The notes beneath the pieces are model-generated. The model made no database searches. It was not told where the DNA came from and saw only the letters and a program-made list of their open reading frames with translations. From Locusta migratoria (lineage: Eukaryota > Arthropoda > Insecta > Orthoptera > Acrididae): 64,000 nt of DNA. Every line of letters begins with the position of its first letter. Within the stretch, counting starts at the first letter, position 1. The DNA lies in assembly GCA_026315105.1 (NCBI GenBank), contig CM048747.1:279159491-279223490 (forward strand), read 5' to 3'. This document shows, piece by piece, positions 11,641 to 23,984 of this stretch. The translations under genes were made by a program, and so were the position numbers.

Positions 11641-12010
11641 AGTAATGTCTTTCCTGATGATCACATCCTCCTGAGTAGTCCCCGCCCGGAGATCCGAATG
11701 GGGGACTATTTCATATGTTCATAGAGTAGAGCTGCATGTCCTCGGGAGAAATAACGGCTGTAGTTTCCCCTTGCTTTCAGCCGTTCGCAGTAACTGTGTG
11801 GCAAAGCCACATTATCTGATGTTACAAGGCCAGCTCAGTCAATCAACCAGACTGTTGCCCCTGTAATTACTGAAAAGGCTGCTGCCCCTCTTCAGGAACC
11901 ACACGTTTGTCTGGCCTCTCCACAGATACCCCTCCGCTGTGGTTGCACCTACGGTACGGCTATCTGTATCGCTGAGGCACGCAAGCCACCCCACCTCGGC
12001 AATGTCTGAG

Positions 12011-12380
12011 TGTAATTTTGATACGTCTCTTTAAAAAAATCGATTTGACGTTTCACGCATTAAATCAAGTGATCCATCTGTGATATTATTACAATAATTA
12101 CTGTTGAATTTCGGGATTGGATTCTTCGAAACGAGTGCATTTTTACGTATGATTTGATCTACCAACACGGGAGCGGAGCCGCAGGTGTAAGCTAGTATGC
12201 AATATACGCGAGTTGGAACTTAAATAGTGACATTACTGCTGTGGTGACACTATGCAATGGAATCTACTACAGTCGTTAAAATAATAGATCCTACCTTACC
12301 TCCTAGCAAATGGACTCGCCCGTCCCACGTCACCAGCGTGTGCACACTTGAGAGAAATACAGTCACCTGTGAGCAAGAGG
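12011..12380. other. Mostly unassigned; includes a possible Helitron end
   Basis: Apart from the possible terminus at 12166-12195, no feature is recognised. Confidence 0.3.
12166..12195 (+). mobile_element. Possible Helitron-type 3' terminus
   Basis: The sequence ACACGGGAGCGGAGCC, then GCAGGTGT and AAGCTAG, ends in CTAG followed by T. The ACAC/GTGT pairing gives only a weak hairpin. It resembles insect Helitron ends but is decayed. Confidence 0.3.
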
Positions 12381-12382
12381 TT

Positions 12383-12776
12383 TAACATAATGGTGTCACT
12401 TCACATTACGTTCCTCCACGGCAGACCGTCATTGCATAGTATTACTGTTCGTTTTTGGAGCATCACCTGCGACCTGCTTTGCGTGAAAAGCGGCAACACT
12501 TTCTGCGCAACCCACACATCATTTTACATGACAATGTGTGGGCGTATACAGTGCAAGCTGTAGCTGTTCTGTTCGGTCGATGGATCTGAGAAGTACTGTA
12601 GCACCACTATACTCCCCAGACTTAAGTCCCTGTGACTTTGATTTGATTCCAAAGATGAAGGAACCACTTCGTGGCACTTGCTTCAGAACTGTTGCAGAGA
12701 TTCGACAGGCAGTAGACAGCTCCATACGCACCACCAACAGAACAGGCTCTGCTAAGGGTATACTACGCCATAGATA
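12383..12776 (+). pseudogene. mariner (DD34D) transposase C-terminal relic
   Basis: Through frameshifts it reads RHYVPPRQT-like sequence, then REKRQHFLRNPHIILHDN, where HDN marks the second catalytic Asp. It then reads AYTVQAVAVLFGRW and TPQT / DLSPCDFDLIPKMKEPLRG, the third Asp region. In the sister copy at 57.2-58 kb the spacing between the two Asp residues is 34, the mariner signature. A stop after GRW and other lesions make it dead. No TIR recognised. Confidence 0.8.
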
Positions 12777-12790
12777 ACGCTAGTAATGGG

Positions 12791-15447
12791 TCCTACACAG
12801 CGAGCACAGAATACCACAGAGAGGCGTTATAATGACAGTGAAATGAAGCTGGGCAGAGAGCATGACCCCCAACATGACGGCTGCAGAGCATGAATCGTCC
12901 TAGTGCCGAGCGCCACAGCTGAGCGCCACCCGACCACAGCTGCAAGCACAGGGTGTTCCGAGTGTCTAGAATGGTGTCTATAAAGGGCCACATTAGAAAA
13001 CTTGTGCAGTTGACTGTTAAAGTAATTTGTCTCTACTTAGCTTGTAGTGTAGTTTATTACTCGTAAGGTATTTATTTCCGTTTTTGTATTAATTTATCAA
13101 ATAATTTCTCTTCTATTATTAGTGTGGGTATATTCATGAAATTCGTCATGCCATTTTTCAATAACATTATTACTGCTATACTTAATTGTATCATTTATGT
13201 CTTGTCCTTTGTAAAAAGAAAATTACATGTGCCATAGAAAGGAAGAAATAAAAAAGGCGTGTAGCATTGGAAAGAATAAATAAATATCCCAAACGCAAGA
13301 AACAAATATAGTTTAAGGCGTTCCTTTCTTTACAATTAGTAATTACAATAAGTAATTACAAATTTTCAGCTAGGTATAGCAAATCATACTATTATATAAA
13401 ATAGAAACAATTTCCCCTTGTAAGAGTACACCTGTCGCTGTATCTTACAGTTCGATTTAACGTAATGCATATATTGTCTTAAATTTGTTTATTTCATGTA
13501 TTTTCCATTTCTTGTATGCTAGATATATTTCTTATGTAACGACATTTCCTATATTGATTCATTTAGTGTAAACATGTACTATATGTGTAAATCCGCATGA
13601 ATGCACGGGCATTCTTATTCTGTAAGTTGGCAATGCGCCAGAGAAAATGTTGAACCTGTTGTAAAGACTGTCTTTGGTACAGAAGTAGTAGCTGTGAGTG
13701 TCGCGCTGCTGAAGCAGACGCGGAGCGGACTCGCTATAGTAAACACATAAATGTTTTGTTGATGGTGCCGAGGCACGGTAGGCGCAGTGTGGCGCGAGTT
13801 TAATGCAATTGCAATAAGTATGAGAGGCGTACTGTTTAATGTATTGGAGGAAGAGCGAGATAAGTTTATATAAGTTTATTTATACTCGAAAGTGATTAGA
13901 GTAAAGATTTTTCATGTGTGCAAGAAAAGTAATTGTTTGGTTATCAATTCTATTGTCACCGAGTGTGATCGTTATTGTAATTACGGAGAATAGAAGGTGT
14001 ACCGAGGTGATATCAATGCATGGAGATTTCAGCCAGACGAGCTGAACAAAGAGTTGTCGATAAAAATATTTTTGAACCAGCAGTAAGAGTACCTATTGTA
14101 ATCATATCTGTCTTGTATGGACTTCACGACGAAGACGACGAAAGCAGATGAGTACTTTTGTAACATTTTAGTTTGTATGCATGTAAATGTAGTGTCAACC
14201 CAATCAGAATTTTGGTTCAATTATACATGACTTATTTTGAAACCAGTCTTAATTTTGTAAGTAGTTGTAGTCACCCCATTATCACCATTATTAGATTATG
14301 TTGATTAGGCAAACCTGTACATTGACTAACAAGTTCAATCATTTTCTTTAAAGTAATTACGATCAGTTATAAAGAAATTGCTAGACGAGTTAAAGAATTG
14401 CTAAACGAGTTACACCTACAGAGACTAGTAATTAATGTGCAGTGCTGTTCTAAGTTATGTAATCAATTATTATGCCAAAGCTTTTAACTTGCTAGAGAGT
14501 TTGCACGTAAAGTAAAGTTGGTTTCATTTATGTAGAAAGTAACTAGGCTAACAGTAGTCAAAGTATTATAGTTGATTAACCAGACTTGACGGAAGTAATT
14601 TTATGAAATATGTTAAATGCCAAACTCTGCTCAACCAGTTACACGCGTACGCTACCCAGGCACTGGAACCAATTAAAAAAATAGTTCACGTAAAGTTTTA
14701 TAAGGAACTTGAATGCTTTAAACAATATTATCAAAATTATTGGGAACTTTGACTGTAGTATTTGTAAAGCTCATTGCACCACGGAGTTTCACTGTACTGA
14801 GCTATTATCATTGCAATCAGTCTATCTGCTATTACGATTTTGATTATAGCACGAACACGCCATCACCACTACATGAATTCTGACACATTTATTAGTGAAG
14901 TTGTGCTGTTCGTGAATCGTAAGAGGTGCTAGTTGGAGGCTGTAGTCAATGCTAAGTCAGATAGGGCCAAGCATAATTAATTACCACAGTGACTGTTTCA
15001 AGTTAATTAATTACATTTTTTATTCAAAATTTTAACTTTCACTGCGAAAGTGTTGTTGCGACCCATTAGTTGTGATTTGCTGCAACATTCAATAACGAAA
15101 TTATTATTACTGGAGTATATTATTACGCATTCTGAATTTTGAGATTTTTTGACGACCTCCAACAGGCAATTTTCTTACACCCTCTCTCTGTGCCTTTAAC
15201 CTTTTATAACTCGAAGAGTACCGAACATATGCACTTTTTTTTTTTAGTTTCATCTTTAGAATACTGCAATAAACTTAGCCTATGTTTAGTGCCAATAGCA
15301 ACTAGTGAATCAACTAAAATAAAAAGAAGAACGTAGAATCGTTTAGCGCTTCTGCCCTTTAGTCAGCTCTAGAGCCTAAACTATAAGAGCTAGGCCAGTG
15401 TACGTGGTATAGAATTACAGGACCCTAAAAGATCTAATTATATAAAT
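12791..15447. other. Long AT-rich tract, nothing recognised
   Basis: No SINE head, RT, transposase or convincing exon is seen in 2.6 kb. A GC-richer patch near 13620-13820 could be an LTR or promoter fragment, but I could not find a second copy in the window. Confidence 0.35.
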
Positions 15448-15458
15448 AAAATACTCGA

Positions 15459-15655
15459 GCCTCGTCGGAGCGGGGGAGTGCATTGAAGCGCTATGCTACG
15501 ATGCGCGAGGCCGTTCCCCGTCTGGGATTCGAATCTCCCCTCGGACATGGATGTTTGTGATATCTTTAGTATAAGTTAGTTCATAAGTAGTTTGTAAGTT
15601 TAGGGGTGATGACCCCGCAGTTAAGTCCCATAAGCTTCACAAACATTTGAACATT
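15459..15655 (+). mobile_element. tRNA-derived SINE with TSD
   Basis: The head is diverged; the B box is seen as GATTCGAATCT near 15523. The tail is standard and ends ACAAACATTTGAACATT. It is flanked by AAAATACTCGA (15448) and AAAATACGCGA (15656), 11 bp with one mismatch. Confidence 0.88.
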
Positions 15656-15666
15656 AAAATACGCGA

Positions 15667-16730
15667 TGGCATGTGCGAGTGAACCACATTTATCATTTTT
15701 CTCTTCTACGGCACTGGCACTAGATGGCTTCAGACTAATAGTGATGGTGGGAGATCTGTAGTTAGACATATGATCTCGCGGTCTTTTTTTTAATCCTTGT
15801 GATTTCTATAATTCTATACTATGTACTTTGGCACAGGTCTCATAGTTTACGCTACAGAGGTCGCGACAGTGCAGAAGTGATAAACCGTTCTAAGTTATTC
15901 TTATTTCAATTACTTCTCATTTTCTTATTGACATTTAATATATCCTACGTTGATCCCAGAATTATAACGAAGAAATTGAAACAAACCGCATCATGATACG
16001 TTCTGCAGTTCTTGAGTTAAAGAAGTTTAAAGATTACCCAAGCTAAGTAGGGGTGGGTCAGCTAGTTAGTAATAAAATAAAGTATTAAGTCATAATTAAA
16101 TACAAAAAATTGTATCACCAAATTAGAAAATGTTTATCGAAATTCGACACAAAGTACAAGGTGAAGGCTAACAGAATCAGTGCTCGCTGGTCAGCGAGCT
16201 CGCTGAAAGTAACCAGTAATTTGAAAGGTTCCAAATTTGTGAGAAAACTAGGGGAGCTATAAAGAAGTTGTTAAAATAAGAGTTCATTTAATTATCTACA
16301 ACTTTCTCGCTGACGAAAATATCCTGTCCACAAAGAGGAAAAAAAAAAAAAGTCGCAGGCGACTAACTTTTTCTTTTGAATAAGATCAACACCGTTTAGA
16401 TCGCTGAATTTAAATTAATGTATTACGAGTTCTTGACATCTGCCATCATCAGACCTGCAAGATGAAGAAACAAGTGTTCGTTGTACAATCGAGTTTTATT
16501 CTATTTTTAAAATAATTTGGGACGGAAGGGGAAAAGGCACACACAGATGGAACTGTGGCAGCTAAATTACTATGCTACTTTTTGGCGAACAATGTTGAAA
16601 CCATTGTTGGCACACCCACTATATCCCAGTTGGTATCTGCCATCAAATAAAACTCGACGTCGTCTTTTCAGGTGTACTTAATTTTTTTCGTCATTCTATT
16701 CGCAAGTATGCATACGGAGTGAAGCGGAAT
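15667..16730. other. No recognised gene; one weak CTAG terminus
   Basis: A GGGTGGGTCAGCTAGTT segment near 16047 resembles a Helitron end but lacks a clear hairpin. Nothing else is recognised. Confidence 0.3.
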
Positions 16731-16734
16731 GTCC

Positions 16735-16965
16735 CCTTAAATCAATCATAAGTAATGCAAATGCTACAATGGGATTGACTGGAAAAATACTTGGGAATTA
16801 TAGAGTATCACTTAAGGAAATAGCTTCCAAAACACTCGTTTGACAAATGTTGCTATAAAATGTTGCTATGTTGCTATATAGTCAGTGTGGGATCCGTACC
16901 AGATGAGAAAGATAGAGGATTTGGAGAAGAACCAACGAAGAGTAGCGCGCATCGTTACAGCTTTA
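16735..16965 (+). pseudogene. CR1-type LINE RT C-terminal scrap
   Basis: The reading includes ANATMGLTGKIL and, in another frame, WDPYQMRKIEDLEKNQRRVARIVTA. This matches the VWDPYQVG...EKIQRRAARFVT block seen in the CR1-type copies at 43.8 and 45.4 kb. It is short and frameshifted. Confidence 0.65.
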
Positions 16966-17025
16966 TTTAACAACTGTGAAAGCTATTAAATATAAGGAGA
17001 GGCAATAAATTAAAATTCGTGCTGT

Positions 17026-17078
17026 GGGCGGGATTGGAACATGGGACATCCTGCTTAAAAGACAGGAGCTTTAGCCTT
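17026..17078 (-). repeat. tRNA-like fragment
   Basis: On the minus strand it shows an anticodon-arm-like CTGTCTTTTAAGCAGG (TTT in the loop position) and a T-arm-like CATGTTCCAATCCCGCCC. The acceptor and D arm are not complete, so it is a SINE head or tRNA relic, not a gene. Confidence 0.4.
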
Positions 17079-18104
17079 TTTTTTCTATTTTCGTGCGGTC
17101 TCTAGTCGTGTTTGTTGTTCGACGTGTTCTTGACTCAGATTTTTTATTAGTGTGTTCTGTCCTCTGACCGGGTGTGCTGAGCTGCGACGCCCGGCATCGC
17201 TCAGCAAACACAGTGTTACGGACAAAGCGACTACATGGACTGGCTTCAAGCACGTTTCCCTCCACACCACGTATTTTAATTCTGGCTCAATGGACCCTGT
17301 CAAATACGTATCAAATATCCAAGACTCTGCTGAACTGGAATAGCACCCCAGCTAACAACGTAAATGGGAACAATCCCAGCTTGTTACTTAGGCAAAGGTG
17401 ATATAAATATCAACAACAATAACTTACTGCAACGTTATTACCAAATGCATCAACGTCCTATAATTCTTTTCCTGGAGCCCAAGGAGAAATACCGGCATAG
17501 CCCTTTCAGACCAGCTGTTGTAGGTAACGTGACATTAATATATAGAGGGGTGTTTAGGATACAAAATACGTACAGTAATCCATTAGAAAAATGAAAATAA
17601 AAAATTTTGTACCCACACAATTGTGTGTCACGGGCCTTCACTACAAAATTTTTATGATGTGCACCATCTTACAGTAACTTTCCTTTGAAAGGAACGACAT
17701 AATAACATCACGGGATTATATACAGAATCAACTGGCTGTCCGATATGATAGCTTCACACGTCGAAACAAGCATTCTCTTTCTCTTTAGCCATGTTCCCTG
17801 CAGGGTCAGCTTTGTTAATTTGGATTTGGCGTGATAATATTTACGGAGTGGCCGGATGCCCTTCCTGTCGCCACCTTATGACCCCCAGGAGAAAATGTGT
17901 ACCTAAATGCATGCGTACAGTTTTATATGTGTGAAAGTGCAAAGTGTTGAAATGTTTGTGAATCGTGTAACTGAGGCGGGACTTGGGGACCAGACCGGTA
18001 TTCACCTAGGCTGGCTGGCACTCCGACCCCCTTCGTTAATCCACTGGGCCGGTACACCCCCCCCCCCTCCCAGAAAGCAGTGCGTTAGACCACAGAGTAA
18101 CATC
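17079..18104. other. Unassigned DNA
   Basis: Several overlapping short ORFs occur on both strands (e.g. 17152-17343) without recognisable motifs. A block near 17828-17875 (GGAGTGGCCGGATGCCCTTC) looks like a dispersed insect repeat, but there is no second copy here. Confidence 0.3.
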
Positions 18105-18619
18105 ACAGACAAATATATACAGACGGGAAACCTCCATAAGGGCCCGGTCCCACGCTCAGGGGTATGGGGCGGGGGGTGCTGTAGCAGTTCCGTAAGATGT
18201 CCCATGATGGCGCTGCGGTCAGAAGCAGCCCTTAAAACTGGCCAGAGCAGGTAGCGGCTGTCCCCACCACCACCTCCCCTCAAACGCAGAAAGCCGGACA
18301 CAGCCGTGGCGTCATGGCAGGCGGCAATAGCTCTCCCCTCAGCCTCCCCTCCATGCTACCCTCTGACGTGCAAGAGGCACCCTCAGAAGTGCCTCTAGTG
18401 TGGTCTACCGGTACTAAGCCAGAGAACCGCCTGACACCTGCTCGCATCTTACGGAAATACGAGGGGAGCGTAGGACAGTGGTTTAGGGGGTGCTGCTTCT
18501 CTGTATATGTTACTCTGTGGGACATCTACGGAACTGCTTCAGCACCCCCAACCCGCACCCCTGAGCGTGGGACCAGGCCCTTACGGAAGTTTCCCGTCTG
18601 TATATATTTGTCTGTGGTT
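18105..18619. repeat. Inverted repeat, ~100-bp arms
   Basis: ATATATACAGACGGGAAAC and GGTCCCACGCTCAGGGGT in 18113-18165 recur as reverse complements at 18544-18612. The arms enclose about 310 bp. A C-run sits just outside at 18056-18068. Confidence 0.7.
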
Positions 18620-20454
18620 AAACCTCACGGCTAACCGAGCGGATATGTCGAAACAGGGATATTAACACCTTAAAGTCTTTCTTCCCGCCATTGTAAGTGT
18701 ACTGGAAGTTTGCCGTCTGCTGGGGACACTCAGTGTAGTGACATGGAACTAAAGCACGTTGTGCACGTTATCACAGTCCATCCTCGGTTGTGTGATGAAG
18801 GTCCGAACTTCCAAGCGTGAATCACAGAGAGCAAAGCGAGCAAAACCAGAACCGCACAATCGTGCGTGCAGGGCCTGAAAGAGACAAAGGCATCGGATAG
18901 TGAATAATGATCACCATACCGATTATGGACTTTTCGGAACATTTTGATAGCTTACTATATAATTTCTTTCTTTCCTTCACTTATATGCGACGCAAAGTAG
19001 TCATTCATAAGATAATGTACAATTTCAAACTATCTAATATTTAAATCTTTGAAAAAGAAAATCCCACATTAGTTTTTCTTGTCAACTGTATTTTGTCTTT
19101 TTGCGTAATTCTTGATGCTGGATAGATGCTTGTATATGTTCACGAAAAGTATATAATACAGTTATTTTCAACAAAAAAGCAGCATCGCTCTAGTATAATA
19201 AGAAAGGTGTAATTGTAGCAATGGAAAATCCGATTGGAATGTCAATAATGGAGGCTAGATAACAAATCACCATAAAGAGACATTCACATTCACACAACTT
19301 AAATTTTCGGCCATGGCCTTCGTCAGAAAAAGAAGCACATACATTCACCATACAAACACATCAACATTCGGCCACTTCAGCGACACAACCATCTCGACTG
19401 TAAGGTGGGGGATGGCGAGGAGGGGGAGAAGGACGCCAGGTAAGGGTAGGGATGGGAAGTTAGGTGTTGCATGATGGCTCTGGTAGACGAGAATTTGAAT
19501 TGTGGCATTGAAGTTGTAACATTTTTCGGGCCTACTATAAATTATAAAGGGAATTATGCAAATTATTATTATGACTAGAGAACTTCGGTACTGGCAACAT
19601 ACGTCAGATGCGGCGTACTTAAGTCTGGGGGACGACACACTAAAATGAAATATTTATCTTTTTTCACATCCATAAGTAAAGATTGGCTACATTTTACACA
19701 TCTCCGTCAGTCCAAAATAATTTCAAGACTTGGTAAAAAACAGAAAAAAGCGAAGAGGTGAATTCACTGCTTCAAGCCCTCAATCCCCTGCCCCATCGCA
19801 TGAGTACAATGCACAGTACGTTAATAAAACGAAGTTAAAATGTCAGAAAAGTCCTTCCTCGGGATATTTTTCAACTCGCACTCACTTTGAATAAAATTTG
19901 TTTACGTCTTAAAAGTGTTTATCATTTATTTTAATGTAAGTACTGTATTGTTTTGTGGTAGAGTTTTGTGACCAATAATGATTGATGCACAATGACACGG
20001 TTAAATAAAAACAAACTGACCAATGAAATTTCTTATAGATGGTACTTATTATGTCGCAATTCAGACTTGTCAACAACTTAGAGGGCGCAAGGAAAGTCGC
20101 AAATGTTTTGGCGAGGAGGCGTGTGTAATTTCGCAAGCGGCGCGTTGGCAGCTGGAACCGGTGTAGCAACTGGACGGCTGGGCGTCCAGCGTCAGGTGTG
20201 GGCTTCTCGCCCTGGGCAGCTCGTGTCGCCACACCGCCGACCTTTTGCGAAATTTCCAATTCTTTGCAGCCCGCTCCTAGCACGCATCCCGTGTCAAGTA
20301 CAGTGTGGCCAATCAAATCAGTTCTCTGTACTTATGGCACCGTAGCCGAGTTCCTCAACCCTAGCATAGCGTTCACCCTACTGGACATTTTTGTGTTATC
20401 TGCAGTCGTTTCTTAATTCCCAAACAGACGTAGTCTTCTTCGGTAGGTATTACT
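18620..20454. other. Unassigned DNA
   Basis: Nothing firmly recognised. The segment 20090-20330 is GC-rich and has overlapping ORFs on both strands, without a recognised domain or splice pattern. Confidence 0.3.
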
Positions 20455-20570
20455 TTAATGGAACAGGTGTGGGATGTGATGGGACGAAAGATACACTTGC
20501 GACTCATCAGCCCACGACTCTTGCGGAATTACGTGAACAGGTTGCCCGTGGAGGCTGCACCGAGTAGTAA
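20455..20570 (+). pseudogene. Tc1-like transposase C-terminal scrap
   Basis: It reads EQVWDVMGRKIHLR followed by PRLLRNYVNR. This is the block after the catalytic Glu in Tc1 enzymes (EH(V/L)WDxxGR). Nothing of the rest of the element remains. Confidence 0.6.
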
Positions 20571-21054
20571 TATTATGCGTGTTTTCAGAATGGACGACAC
20601 CTGATAGCTCAGTAGTACTTGAATTTTCAATCTGTATATAAAACCGTTTCATGTACTCCATACGCACTGTTTCGACAGTTAATCTTGGAAAACTCCAAGA
20701 GGGTGTACTAATATTTATTTCCGGCATTGTAGTAAATTTCAATAAAAACTTGTATTTTGGTTTCCTCTTTTGCAACCAATTCATGTATCTCAAGGTTAAA
20801 CTCCGGAGTGACGCCTGAACGCCGCTCGGCCAATCTGCGAAATATTGAAACTGCCAGACTTATCTGTACGTATTCATCTGTACAAAATTCATCCCACTGC
20901 ACCTGTCTGTCTGTCCTCGTTAACTAAAGAACTATTGAACGGATTTTCATACGGTTTTCACCAGTGCACGGTGAGATTTTTGAGGAAAATTTAAGTGTGT
21001 GAGTTGCGTCTAAAAAATTCGGCGAATGCTATCAGACAACAAACAAAATAAATG

Positions 21055-21500
21055 ATACAATCAGATGTTGTTTATTGCCCATCAAAATAGTAGCCACCCG
21101 CAACAACACACTTTTGACAACGTTCGTACAGCTTCTGGAAACTATGAAATAGGCCTCTTGTGGAATCAATCGCCGAACGGCTGTCACGGCATCTTTCATG
21201 GCATTCAAGTCTGCAAAACTTTTACTTTTCGTGGCCGTCGTCAAGTAGGAAACTGGAGGAAGTCCGCAGGAACCAGATCAGGGAGTACGGAGTGTGTTGA
21301 AGAACAGTTACCATCTGTTGCGCAAGGAATTGTCGCACAGCGTGCAGGGGCAGCATCCATTTGCCAGTCCTGTGCAACCCTGGCCTCCGAAATCAATCGC
21401 CGATCTTGTGCTAGCATTTGTCGCACTTTCTCGATCGTTTCTGGGTTTCTTCTTGTCGATGGCCGACCTGAAAGTGGTTCATCCTAAGTTGGCTCCCTCC
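21055..21500 (-). pseudogene. mariner transposase, internally deleted
   Basis: From the right on the minus strand: RPSTRRNPETIEKVRQMLAQDRRLISEA (the mariner HTH region), then directly WQMDAAPARCATI and LPDLVPADFLQFP (normally far apart: the HDNAPAH and YSPDLAPADFFLFP blocks). It continues as KSFADLNAMKDAVTAVRRLIPQEA near the C-terminus. The first catalytic Asp region is deleted and the second Asp is lost. It is a dead SETMAR/irritans-style mariner derivative. Confidence 0.75.
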
Positions 21501-21962
21501 CATTACGGAAGCATTTAAATAATACGTATACACATTTTCGGTTCACGGCTTCCCTCCCCCGTACACCTACACCAACATTCCTTGTGACTCCATTGCAGTC
21601 TTCCCCAGTTTGTAGCAGTACGTTTACACGGTGCTCCACTTCGCTCTGACGCTTCCTCTTAGACTACCTTCAACTAGTCGCAGTCCGTTTACACTACCTG
21701 CTGTGTAGGAATTCCCTCAAGTCACTGAATACCCATGCGCATGCACATACAATCATGCTGCGTATAGTTCCTCTGTTTAATTTTGGACCCTCATAAAAGG
21801 GATTGCTTTGCGTTCAGGAGAATTCCAAAGAATTCATTTTCCGAAATACTTCTTTTTCTATTTCAATTTTCCGTTCTTGGAATTTGAAGTATTCATTAGG
21901 GTGTTTGTTGTTTATCATAATTATTTTTTTTTTCGAAGGAGGCACGAAGACTTTTTTTTATG

Positions 21963-22080
21963 TCAGCCTCCGTAGTCTAGTGGACAGCATTGTGGGTCGC
22001 CATGCAGGGAGCCCGAGTTCGATTCCCGGTCCGGTCGGAGATTTTCAGCACTCCCTTGCTTCCTCCATATCATCTGCAAA
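21963..22080 (+). mobile_element. tRNA-like SINE head, cut by next element
   Basis: An A-box-like GTAGTCTAGTGG near 21971 and B box GAGTTCGATTCCCGG near 22013 are followed by GGTCGGAGATTTTC. The same GGTCGG...ATTTTC sequence follows the SINE head at 37527. The copy stops where the long inverted-repeat element begins. Confidence 0.6.
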
Positions 22081-23328
22081 AGGGCCATTCCGTGCCAAGT
22101 GGTCTAATATCGAGAAAAGTTCCCACATGACCCTCATGGATTTTGATGAAATTTGGTATGAACAATCACACATGTTCTCAATGAACACTGGTAAAGTTTC
22201 AGTTTGAAAAATTCAATACTTCCGGAGATACAGTCACTTGTTTAAGACCATAGCACAGCTTCCAATAGTGCGTCCTTGAATTTTCAGTAACTTTGAGATG
22301 ATATATCTCTGGGAGTATTTGCATGAAAGAAAACAAACTTGGCCATCTTATACAACTTTTAGAGCTCTTTAAAGTAAAATATTAAGAACAGGATTTCTGA
22401 GTAATTTTTATATAGAAAATTTGGGGCAAAGTTGGGCGAAAAAATTGCTGGTTAAAAAAAGTGTGAACTTCAGTTTTTTATATCTCCAGAAGTAATTGTG
22501 GGATGTATGTGAAACTTTGCACACCACAACTCACCAACACAAGGTCTTAGAATATAAAGTTTCATTCACCTATTGCTTCCCATTATTTCACAAATCTAGG
22601 GTAAAGTTGACGACTTATCAAAAAGTGCTAAAAATGGGTATTTTTAATCAAATTTTTCAAAAAAGTGTTTTCTCCAAACTCCTTTAAACTATGCTCATTA
22701 GAAAGAGCATATTCTAAACTATCTAGAAAAGTGGATTTGGTTTTGCAATGCAAGCATATAAGGCCCTAAAAAGTAGCATAATCCTAGAGGCGCACTGGAA
22801 GTTTGAACCCATTTTTCTGGCACTCAAATTATACCTAAAATCGTTTATTATGTCTAATAAATATTTGTTAATGCCTGGGATAAGTGAAATGAGAAGTCCT
22901 GATGAATAGGATGTAGCTAAAGTCTGAATAGGAAAAGAATAAAAATAGAAACAATGTTATTTCTTAACTGTCCCCCCATCCCACCTGAATTTAATTCATA
23001 AGATTTATTTCCATAATCATTATCTAATTATTAGTAGCCTGTTTAATGAACAAACACTAGCTTACTGATGGAAAAGAAGTGTATAAATGAGTTGCTATGG
23101 TTTAACCACTGCTAGTTTCATTTTACCTGAGAAAACCAGCATCCCCATCGCCACAGGGGCAACAACAGCCACGGGTGGGTTCCTTTACCACAGGATATCC
23201 CAAGCGTGATAAGCATTTCTTTACACAGATTCCCAAGCCTGATAATAAAATTATTGAAGTGTCCTGGGTAAAATTAGAAGCCACTCATAGGTTGCTTAGT
23301 TTCCTCTAACCTATTTCAATTTTTGATA

Positions 23329-23899
23329 GGGTATGGTGGTACAATTTCAATCATTTCGGACAAATGTAATTGTAACTGCAAACATATTGAGAAAAGAAAT
23401 AATTTCAACTATGGCACTTGTTCTTGAATGTTTAATGAATATGTAACGCAAATATTAGACAATTACATATGTTGGTATGAAGACAAAAAAAGGTTACAGA
23501 ATTGAGAAAAATCGATAGAAAATGTACCACACTACGTACTATTATGATCACTTCCTCGTACAATTTTGATCACTGACTTTTCCCACATAAAAAGCACTTT
23601 TTCCTTCGGGCACCAGTGCATACTTCACTGTACCAAACGTTGCACAATAACGAGTTTACAAGCACGTGGAAACTAGAACATTTATAAGAGCACGTTCGAC
23701 GAAGTAGCTCCAAGTACATCTTTACAGGAAAAAATTTATGTCTCCTTAACACAGTGTTGTATTCTTGAAAAAGACAGGAGGAGCTGTAGAAACCTGATAC
23801 ACTGCAACACCACACAAAGGCAAGTGCTAGCAACAATACGAGACTGAAAACTTATGTTGATCGGAATTGTACCTATATCGAATTTGTACCATCTTACCC
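23329..23899. mobile_element. TIR MITE with TA duplication, nested
   Basis: The ends read GGGTATGGTGGTACAATTTC and, on the minus strand, GGGTAAGATGGTACAAATTC. TA flanks both sides (23327-23328, 23900-23901). It interrupts the left arm of the surrounding inverted repeat and is missing from the right arm, which proves it is a later insertion. No transposase is recognised inside. Confidence 0.8.
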
Positions 23900-23984
23900 T
23901 ATGCTACATTAATTTTCTGATGAATATCAAGAGGAATGGTGTATTGTCAGACAGACAAATTTACTGTTGGAGCTGGAATAACTG

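Larger units (their letters stand above)
8803..12010 (-). mobile_element. RTE-clade LINE, nearly full length, inactive
   Basis: Reading leftwards from about 12010, the element has a 5' leader, an apurinic-type endonuclease (about 11640-10680), a linker region, a reverse transcriptase (about 10175-8900) and a 3' end TGGTTTGATGCAGCTCTCCA-type at about 8803-8830. Its length of ~3.2 kb is normal for RTE. The N-terminal start reads ILRVGAWNV followed by a frameshift. The copy has several frameshifts and at least one in-frame stop, so it cannot move itself. The 3' end abuts the inverted repeat arm at 8802. Confidence 0.88.

Noticed and set aside
13600..14000. An LTR or promoter region
   Set aside because: No second copy, no TG...CA ends and no primer-binding site could be found.
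16030..16065. Helitron 3' end at GGTCAGCTAGTT
   Set aside because: CTAG-T is present but no hairpin precedes it; too weak to call.
23570..23836. A Cys-rich 88-aa protein
   Set aside because: It lies wholly inside a MITE and has no family motif that I can name.
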